The notes below the pieces were generated by a model. The model was not told the DNA's origin. It saw nothing but the letters and a program-made list of their open reading frames with translations, and did no database searches. Positions 56,708 to 64,000 of a stretch of 64,000 bases of DNA are shown one piece after another. The DNA comes from Evernia prunastri (Eukaryota > Ascomycota > Lecanoromycetes > Lecanorales > Parmeliaceae), in contig NKYR01000012.1 of assembly GCA_003184365.1 (NCBI GenBank), forward strand, positions 1-64,000. Reading direction: 5' to 3'. How positions within the stretch are numbered: position 1 is the stretch's first letter; every line of letters starts with the position of its first letter. Position numbers and translations under genes: made by a program.

Positions 56708-57073
56708 GCTTGTATATATGACAAGGGATGGGTTGAAGCAGACATGTCCTTTTCTTTAACCTCTTCGTTAATGATATACTACCTGTAATAATATCAACTG
56801 GCTCGAGTCGTTCCACGAGAGTCCACAAGAATACGTGAGCTTCTCTCCAGCTGCGATCAGCCCCTTTTTGTCCCATTGGATAGCTAGGTGCCAGCCTACC
56901 TCTAACGTTACTCGTGACTAGTTCCCAAAGCAGATGAAAAATCTGGGAGGAGTCCGGCGAGAAAAGTTGGCTGTACGGGCCCTGAGTCGTGGTACAGTAG
57001 TTTGTGCGATAGATATCCCACATTGTAGATGTACCTACGATCCCTGCCTCTGTATAGTCGACCGAATATCATG

Positions 57074-57502
57074 TTAAGAAACCACTGAACTCCTCGCAGG
57101 CTCTCGCTTCCTCAGCTGATTTGAAGTCAAGCGTTGCACCCGTTCGAAGCTTTTTGAAGACCCCGACGTCCTCAATCCTGTGAAAAAATCCGCCTCTGCA
57201 CCCTCATATTCCTCCTTCACCCGCGTCATCCTGTCATTCCACTCGCGAGTCATGCGTTCTCCCTCTTCTTTGGTCATATCCGTCGTCTCCAACGTTTCCT
57301 TCCTTCGGGAAAAGAGCCCCTCCTTCAGCTGCGCGATCTCGGCGTCACAACTTTCTGGCCTTGTAGGCTTAGCGGGAGAGGTCGCAAGGGCAGGATCCGA
57401 GATATCAAAACTGTTGGCCCGGAGGCCCGGACAAAAAGCCCTGCTCAGGTGGGTGGTGGGGCTGGGGCGGTGGAACTGTATGCATATCAGCGTCAGAAAC
57501 AT
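57074..57502 (-). CDS. Uncharacterised charged frame, 142 codons
   Basis: Residues 50-110 are rich in Glu, Lys and Arg (AEIAQLKEGLFSRRKE, MTKEEGERMTREWNDRM) and look like a coiled coil. The first 15 codons after ATG 57502 are hydrophobic and may instead be intron or leader, since an acceptor (ATACAG) lies just downstream of them. I found no upstream exon that joins in phase. It could be a real small gene with a different 5' end. Confidence 0.35.
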   Translation of the reverse strand: MFLTLICIQFHRPSPTTHLSRAFCPGLRANSFDISDPALATSPAKPTRPESCDAEIAQLKEGLFSRRKETLETTDMTKEEGERMTREWNDRMTRVKEEYEGAEADFFTGLRTSGSSKSFERVQRLTSNQLRKREPARSSVVS

Positions 57503-58600
57503 GTTCTGCTATCTTTTAGATTGGATGCTTTACCTGCGGCGCGAAGACGAGAGGGGACTTGGATCAATGAGTTTTGAGGGATGTCGATACAGGACCTATA
57601 TGGAACCAATATCACGGTATTGCATCGGCTCAGCACCTTCTCGCTGCTGGCGGAGTCGTTTCGAACTCCTTAGCAACATAACTAGGCCCACTTAATTCAA
57701 GTCTTACGACATTGTTTATGGATCTCACCAATAGAGGCTTTTGAGGACTCTCCTCCGACTCATCAGAATGCGTGCAGCAATTTATCATTCATAGTATAGC
57801 CATTTGGATGTGAAGGCCCCAGTAATGTCATCCGGGCCCACGAGAGCCACGTCTTCGAGCGCGGCGAGACGAGCTTAGATCACGGGTTTGCAAAGTCGGG
57901 TATCACCCCAAGTGGCCAGCATTCGCAAGCACCTGGCCTACGCGTCCACTATAATGTCGCGTTCAATATGGGGTCTCTTGCCATTGTAGGTCCACTGGAT
58001 AGAATCTCTTCCACTGTGCTAGGTTCTGTGTGTACCTGGTCCGGTGCTTCGGTTTTCGCTTCAGCATACAGGACATGGGGAGGTGACCGTACCTGCGATT
58101 TCTACTTCACACCGCATCAGCAAGTTAATTTTGCTCGACCCTCTCCCGGATCATCCGAGCACTTTCCGGAGTGGAACATGGAATTTGGCATGGCTCATGA
58201 GCCTGATGGCAAAGGAAATCCCTGTTATAGGCTCAGCAAGGACGGAGGTAGGAATGTGTACGGTTTTGTGTAGGAAGTAGCATCATCGTTTAGGAGATAT
58301 CAGCCACACGATAAATCATCATTCCTTGGCTCCAGAGCTCCTCTTTGATGTAGGCTTCACGAATACATTCAAAACATAACGTTCTGCACCTGCAACTTCG
58401 GGTGTACGTATGCAGGTGACCGTGTCTGCGGCGGGCTCGGGTTGCTTATGTATTCTATGCATTTGCAAACCCAAAACTTCCCTGACCGCCATTTTGCCGG
58501 CGATGTTCAGCATTCAATAGTCACGTAAGCCTTTTGTTCTAAAAGAGATCCAAACTGATCCGAGGACTTGAAAAGCTGAACATTTCCCAAGACCTTCATC
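57503..58600. other. Mostly non-coding; one short anonymous frame
   Basis: A plus-strand frame at 57968-58273 (101 codons) has a normal ATG but no recognisable feature. Nothing else is seen. Confidence 0.35.
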
Positions 58601-59074
58601 ATGGACGGGCGAATTCTCCGACTCGAACGTCCAGGCTCAAGCGGTAGCTGTTCAACCGCATCGTGGCGAGTGGTCAATTTCCCCGGCCTGCGCATATCTG
58701 ATGCCCAAATTCCACCCAACCCTCCTTGCATTCTGCAGCAGCCAGGTCGCGACATGGATCACTTGATCGACGACGTCACAAGGATCCTGAACGAGAATTT
58801 CGGGGCTGAGAATGGCTGGACGATGTGGTAATGGCTTCTTTGAGTGACGGATGGATGTCCAAGTGGTGGAGGTTTGTAGGCTGACAAGTGATGTAGGCGC
58901 TTACATGCAATTGCGAGCATCGAAAGAGGCGTGGCGGAAGTGAAACGCAGTACAGCAGGCACTCCGGACAGAGTCAACATTGTTATCGTGCGGAGAAAGC
59001 TGTCTCAAAACACAGGCACGGGAGGATCGCAACGTCATCTCGAAGGGAGCAAAAAGACACCGGATTTTCACTAA
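58601..59074 (+). CDS. Small two-exon protein, 134 aa, function unknown
   Basis: Exons are 58601-58827 and 58897-59074, joined by a 69-bp GTAATG...GTAG intron. Splicing turns two unremarkable frames into one continuous protein: DHLIDDVTRILNENFGAENGWTMW runs into RLHAIASIERGVAEVKRS and VNIVIVRRKL. The first part is Pro and Gly rich. I recognise no domain. Support comes from the in-phase junction and protein-like composition only. Confidence 0.5.
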
Positions 59075-59281
59075 TAAAGAGATTATGATATTCGGCGTGG
59101 ATGCTCCAGGAACGATGATGGAGGTCGCTGATATTTAGTTCAATGCCAGCGAATTTCAGCGAAAGCATGCCGCAAACCGTAGTCCACACTTCTGTCGTCT
59201 GAAATCGCGCAATTCGAATGCTTTGCCACCATGCCAGTGAGTGATATAGAATGTTATGTTATCATCAGCAACTGCAATAAC

Positions 59282-59363
59282 GCAAGGTTGGCCGAGCGGT
59301 CTAAGGCGATGGACTTAAGATCCACTATCGAAAGATGCGTGAGTTCGAATCTCACACCTTGCA
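59282..59363 (+). tRNA. tRNA-Leu (anticodon TAA), 82 nt, intronless
   Basis: The acceptor stem GCAAGGT pairs with ACCTTGC, with discriminator A at 59363. A box TGGCCGAGCGG and B box GAGTTCGAATCTC are present. The anticodon stem-loop is ATGGA-CTTAAGA-TCCAC, giving anticodon TAA, and the long variable arm is typical of tRNA-Leu. No intron interrupts the anticodon loop. CCA is not encoded. Confidence 0.95.
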
Positions 59364-59539
59364 GATAATCTCACGTTTTTGCTTCTTATGCCTAAGAGGA
59401 ATGATCACGCGTGTGTATGGCGATGTTATGGCTCCAAATTCAGCTCCTTCTACACAATGAGTCATAGCTGCCAACGGGAACCCGAAGACAACAATGAATG
59501 ATGGTTGTTATGGTGCAAAGCGCTCGAAAGGCTCTGCTG

Positions 59540-59577
59540 TCAAGAAATGCGTAGTTTCATATTTCGTACCTTGCAAG
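59540..59577 (+). pseudogene. Possible tRNA-Leu 3'-half remnant
   Basis: Bases 59540-59577 resemble the variable arm, T arm and acceptor 3' strand of the intact tRNA 200 bp upstream (ATGCGT.AGTT..A.AT.TC...ACCTTGCA), with about three-quarters identity by eye. No 5' half is present and the B box is broken, so it is not a functional tRNA. Chance similarity is possible. Confidence 0.35.
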
Positions 59578-61147
59578 ATTCCATCCTACTCGTCTCTGGT
59601 ACATCGAATGGCGGGTATCTCCGGCAAATGACGATCAACTTGGGCCTTTCCACCTTTTGCTTTTAAAAATACCCATCCTTTGCAAGAAGAATAGGCTAAG
59701 AATAGTCTTTTTGCATCTATGCATGCCGTCAGCTCATTGCTGTGCTGCCTTCGCTTGATTTAGATCCGACATCGATATTCAGGCATTCTTCTCTGACAGT
59801 CTGCAAATCCCATCATCGCCTCTCAGGGCACAAGATTTGATACCATAGACCAGACTGTGGGAACAAAAATTCTTCGCTTTGAACGGATCCATTCAGGTGA
59901 CAAATCCTCCGGCCGACGGCGACTCTATTCCAGGCTCCATGGACGTGCGTAGCATTCCAGAAGTTTCTCCTCTTCGCTTCGGCAATAACAACCGAGCTAT
60001 TAGCAGTTCCGTAACGAAGTGATCGCCCAACTGAGCAGCATTATGACGGAACACTTTAGCATTTTCAGAGGGAGTGGACTGCTTGGTACGGCAGTATGAG
60101 AGATCGGATGATCCTTCGGATGTACCGCGTGCGGAGCTTTTAGGCGTTTGTACTCATTGCAAGGCTTGGAGATTGATCGCGATGCCCAGGTTGAAAAAGC
60201 GAAGGTTATCATCATCCGGAGGGTCGTCGCGGCAGAGGGCAGCGTGCAGGAATCGTCCGGAAGGAGGTCTTTGGGGGAGGGGGGCTCACGGGGTAGTAGG
60301 AGGTCTACGAATGACACACTGGAGAGTGCGAGGGGACGATTGCGAATGCTGTATGTTCAGGGTTCCGTTCGTTAAGATTGCAGATTGGGTAACTCCATTT
60401 ACCTTCTGTCCATTTACTGCGTAAGTTGTGTCTGAGATCAGTGTTCAAATATTGATATCTGTTAAGAAAACAAAAAAAGTATTGGATTTCGTCAATGACG
60501 CCAAGGAACAACGGCTTGGCAAAGATTAGATAATCGTTGCCCCGCCATGCAGAGTAAACAGATGGCTAGGGCGACCAATCTCTTCTTGATGTACAGGAAA
60601 TTGTTGGTCGTCCTACCCTTTACATCGTACCACATTCATATATATATACAAGCATCTGAACTCATCAAGACTTGTGATCTCTAGCTCATAATCCGAGCTT
60701 TGAGCATTGAGCATTGATACCCTGAGCTGCGACATCTGTTTACTTTCTCAACCGTTTTCACGCCAGCCTTTCGTTCTGCAAGAGTCTTCTCTCCAGCAAA
60801 CCTATATAGGTAGCGACATTCCAACCTTTTCTGGAAGATTCTCCCTTCAAAAGCCGTTCCAGATCGATTCAATCCAGAACCGAGCAAGTACCCTGTTGCC
60901 CTGAGGAGGACTACCACCAGCCGGCCGAGCTCCTTGAAGCTCGCTTTCACCGCCATCGTTACCTCCAACCTACCTCTTTCCTGCGGCAGACTTCTCTCTG
61001 GGAGACCGACTCCTCTCCAAGCCGATCCCGATCCCCCACGTTCGAACCCTTCCGCAGATTCCCCACTGCCTACCCGTTCACGACTCTCCCCGATCCACCT
61101 TTCCCCTCCCCCAAAAGGTGCTATCTTAACCACCCCACATCGCAGCC
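59578..61147. other. Intergenic; probably includes the leader of the small membrane-protein gene
   Basis: Frames here (such as 60317-60000 and 61175-60681, both minus) are anonymous. The final 400 bp are very C-rich and pyrimidine-rich, like a fungal 5' leader. Confidence 0.4.
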
Positions 61148-61288
61148 ATGGTCCAACGCAACATCGTCGTCGCAATCATCATCATCGTTTTGTTCGTCGT
61201 TCTCGCCGCGGTCGGCTACGGCATCTACGCCATTCAGAACCAGATCTCCATGGGGAGGGGGAGGAGGGAGATGGACGAGGAGGAGTGA
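61148..61288 (+). CDS. Small single-pass membrane protein, 46 aa
   Basis: ATG 61148 opens MVQRNIVVAIIIIVLFVVLA, a clear transmembrane helix. A short cytosolic-type tail follows, with YGIYAIQNQI, a basic GRGRR and an acidic end (MDEEE). The size and layout (N-terminal anchor, Arg cluster, acidic end) recall small fungal membrane peptides that are often left unannotated. The C-rich leader and the hairpin just after the stop support a transcription unit. The antisense frame over the same bases has no such order. Confidence 0.55.
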   Translation: MVQRNIVVAIIIIVLFVVLAAVGYGIYAIQNQISMGRGRREMDEEE

Positions 61289-61294
61289 TGAGGG

Positions 61295-61330
61295 CTTGAT
61301 GGGGGCTGTGTGGACACAGCCCCCATCAAG
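61295..61330. repeat. Perfect 17-bp inverted repeat with 2-nt loop
   Basis: CTTGATGGGGGCTGTGT at 61295 is exactly inverted at 61314-61330, with GG between. It lies 6 bp after the stop of the 46-codon gene. RNA from either strand would form a very stable hairpin. Confidence 0.9.
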
Positions 61331-61690
61331 TATGTGAGGTGATGGAGGGTTTGGAGAAGGTATGGCGAACCGGGAGGAGCTGTATGGACTCGAAGATGGT
61401 CTTCGAATTGCGCATAGCGATAGCAGGGACGTTCTTTGGCATCTGGGAACGGGCGAGACTCGACCGAGACGATGAGCCTGGACGCGGCACGTTGAAACGT
61501 GCACCGGTATGGGCCGGATTGGCACATACACTGGATACTTTGTAATTTTGCTCGAACTAGAATGGGGTATATACTGACGCAAAAATTCCACAACCGATCC
61601 AAAATACCTGGCCTCCTAGCTCGTGTGAGACTTAGCGCCGTCCTTGTGTGACCCTACTTCTTGCAGCCCATTACTCGTCGCCTCACGACA

Positions 61691-63296
61691 TTACCGACGC
61701 CCCATGTCTGTCGCCTCCCTCAGCCCCATCAACACCCTTCCACCTTCCCCATCCATATCCCCAGGTGCATCTCTATCTCTCAAATTTGGATCCAGCATAC
61801 CTTTCACCATTTCCAGTTGCTGTTGCTGTTCAAAGATGTCGTCATCACCCGGCGCATCAGCCAGATCTTCATCTTCGTCAGAAGCCTGATCCTGCTCGTT
61901 ACCCGGCTCCTGGTGCTCGTCGCGTTGAGATGGAGCAGGATACTGGTGGGTACCATTCATGTGAAGGTTGGGGGGGTTCGGTGGTGTGTTGGTTGCCCAG
62001 GGCGAAAAGGCAGGTAAGGGATTTTGTGCAGAACTTTGATGGGCGAGTCGTGTTCGCCAACGGGAGAGGAGTGCTTCATAACTTGGAAGATCCGGGAGAT
62101 GCTTCGTCGTTTCACGGGAAAGCGGAAGGGCGGAGAAGCCAAAATTGGTGTATTCGGTGGAATGATCGTAAGGATTTTTGTGGGCGAGCTGAGACAGGAG
62201 GTGTTGGATTTCTTGCTCAGCCAGTTCCAGGGTGCGCTTCGTTTGTCTGTGTTTCTCTTGCTCACGAGCGAATGCTTTTGCGCATTCCATACGCCATGAA
62301 TCTTGCCTTTGTTTTTCTGGGAGGGCTTTCCAGATTTCGTAGACGCTTGCGAGATGCTGAAAGTATTTTTTCTCCACTTCCCCTATGCTTTCGGAATCTT
62401 GCGAGTGTCCATTTGTTCCATTGGGCTGGATGACCTGATTTGGAAAATGATGCGACTTGCCATGTCGCTGCCAATCCTTCAATTTAGACCCAAGCCATTC
62501 ACGTAAGAGGTCGTGATAGATGGGTTTTGGCGCTTCAACCGACCACGATAATCGATCCGGCACTGCTGACCCAGCAAGCAGTGTGTGAGGTGCAGAGAGG
62601 CATTGCAGGCATAGCTCAGGAAACGAGAAGTCAAAGAAGTTGAAATCGAAAGGCGGAGGGGGATGTGCGCGCATGCTAGAAACAGATAGTTTAGCATGTA
62701 TTTGTAGCAAGTCGAAGTTCGACATACTTTGCAGCCTTCACACTACCCAATACCTCCTGCAAGGCCATCTCAGCTGCTCGCGCTCGGTCTCGCTCTTCCA
62801 GGAAATTCTGCTTGTGAATGATTTCCTCTTTTACTGATACTCTCTTCGAGGGTCTTTTGCCAAATGGCGATCCATCTTCTCTAGATACAGGCGGCAGATC
62901 GTTGATCACGCCTGTCGATTGCCAATTCGGTCTGTTCAAGACCGTCCTCACCGGCGCGCCATCCGAATGCTGGACGTTGGCAAAACCGCCTTGTATTGAA
63001 GACGAGCGCTGATCGCGGAAAGGCGTAGGTTTCGAACTCGAAGGTGTAGAACCGTCTCTCTTCCCGGTCGATGCACGCGCCTGCCGGCGAGTGACATTGC
63101 CTCTCATCCTTCGAATCTCCTCAACGTTGTGTAGATCATCTGGGGGTTTTGCGTTCTTTTCCTTAATGTATAGATCTAGATGTCGTCCGAGTGACGAGGA
63201 TGTGAAAGCCTGATGGCAATAGGGACATTCCTTGTCTTTGGCCGCTGGGGTCTTACTGGCCGAGGAGCCTGGAGTTGCTGTCGAACCGTCTGCCAT
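61691..63296 (-). CDS. Uncharacterised zinc-finger/coiled-coil protein, 517 aa, two exons
   Basis: Exons are 63296-62728 and 62675-61691. An N-terminal CPYCHQAFTSSSLGRHLDLYIKEKN is a C2H2/C2HC-like finger (about residues 24-48), followed by NVEEIRRMRGNVTRRQAR. The middle has FDFNFFDFSFPELCLQCL and a helical stretch, KYFQHLASVYEIWKALPEKQRQ, leading into a coiled coil (ARAAEM..., FAREQEKHRQTKRTLELAEQEIQHLLSQL). The C-terminus is acidic and Gln-rich (ASDEDEDLADAPGDDD, EQQQQLEM). The finger's single terminal Cys/His set differs from DNA-binding fingers and may recognise protein or ubiquitin. I cannot name an orthologue. Confidence 0.75.
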
Positions 63297-64000
63297 CTCC
63301 CATCGGCGGCGCGCAGAATGTTGTACTCTCGCTAGGTACCTTCCTGAAGAATCGCACCACGAGCACACAACCTGTCACGTTCATGAGTCCTTCCGATGTT
63401 TCTAAAGACAGTGAAGCGCCGGATCGGTGATTTGATATTGATATGTCCACCGAGCTAGCCCTGAGCTGGGACCAAACCCTGAGCTGGGACCAAACCCTAA
63501 GCTTCCCCTTTTCCGAGGTTCCTCTGGAAGTTCAACGATAGCCCAAAACCACATTTTTGTTCACACACCCACAACGACATCATTTACGGGTCTGAGGCCT
63601 ACAGCACGGTAATCAGCTCATTATGAGGTATCTGCCCGTACCCATATTAAGCAGTTTACACGACTGTAGGCCTCGGGTCCAAGGACCTCTGAAAATCGCG
63701 CGATGCCACGTACTCTTTCCGAGAGTCAGGTCATCAAAAGCCTCTCTTTCGACTGAGTCATAAGCTCACGATACGGATCATCTACCGACCTCGCCCTACC
63801 ATAAGCACACAATCCTCAAAACAGTCTATAAAACAGTCTATAAAACAGTCTCTCGACGCGTTCGACAAAAAGTCACGTGTCATTTCAATCATGTCAACAA
63901 ACAGTAGCACACAGTCATTTCAGCATAGGCCGTAACGCCTCTACACTGTCAGATCTCAACATCTAGACATCACACTTCTTATTCAGCCTCCGCAATACCG
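63297..64000. other. Intergenic to window end, with two small tandem repeats
   Basis: An 18-bp unit (CCCTGAGCTGGGACCAAA) is present twice at 63459-63494 with the start of a third. A 12-bp unit (AAAACAGTCTAT) occurs three times at 63818-63853, the last copy with one change. No gene is seen. Confidence 0.6.

Noticed and set aside
60681..61175. 164-codon minus-strand frame
   Set aside because: Composition is Gly, Arg and Glu rich without a domain, and it lies antisense to the probable leader of the 46-codon gene.
1..64000. Secondary-metabolite cluster suggested by a LaeA-like methyltransferase, a sugar-type transporter and an SDR
   Set aside because: They are 25-40 kb apart with housekeeping genes between, and no backbone synthase is present.

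Overview
This window is nuclear DNA of a filamentous ascomycete (Pezizomycotina; the class cannot be fixed from the window alone). The evidence is dense genes with many short GT-AG introns of about 45-70 bp with TACTAAC-like branch points, a Ty3/Gypsy chromovirus end, AT-rich blocks that look RIP-mutated, and clear fungal orthologues (Dug2, Mtq2, Pkr1, Sdh7/SDHAF3, Ysc84/Lsb3). Gene models were spliced by hand from reading frame, splice signals and family similarity; every multi-exon model given with exon coordinates closes in frame.

Layout. 0-3.8 kb: 3' end of a Gypsy element (integrase tail, chromodomain, long non-coding tail, 3' LTR), falsely extended by two single-N joins that repeat the same sequence, then AT-rich relic DNA. 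3.9-6.3 kb: a SAM methyltransferase and a GNAT acetyltransferase. 6.3-12.4 kb: accessory-like DNA with decayed MITE copies, a 716-bp foldback element and a small basic-protein gene. 12.4-31 kb: core genes, namely an Ntn-hydrolase asparaginase divergent from the WD40-M20 peptidase Dug2, a large F-box protein, a small Cys-rich protein, Sdh7 and Mtq2 on a short bidirectional promoter, SmD1, Pkr1 and a sugar porter. 31-37 kb: mostly intergenic, with one zinc-finger gene. 37-48 kb: a GTPBP1-like GTPase, a six-exon polyol-type SDR with a MITE in intron 1 and an assembly duplication in intron 4, a Ysc84/SH3 protein, an alpha/beta-hydrolase lacking the nucleophile serine, a nested inverted-repeat mobile region and a histidine phosphatase. 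48.7-64 kb: an 843-residue uncharacterised fungal protein, a multi-pass membrane protein, two zinc-finger proteins, small genes, tRNA-Leu(UAA) with a possible tRNA-like relic, and a 46-codon single-TM ORF followed by a perfect hairpin.

The core genes cover separate housekeeping jobs: glutathione and peptide turnover, complex II assembly, release-factor methylation, splicing, V-ATPase assembly and endocytic actin. I see no biosynthetic cluster, CRISPR array or prokaryote-style defence locus. The most unusual material is the mobile DNA (foldback element, four-copy MITE family, nested inverted repeats beside the hydrolase) and the uncharacterised 843-residue and membrane-protein genes.
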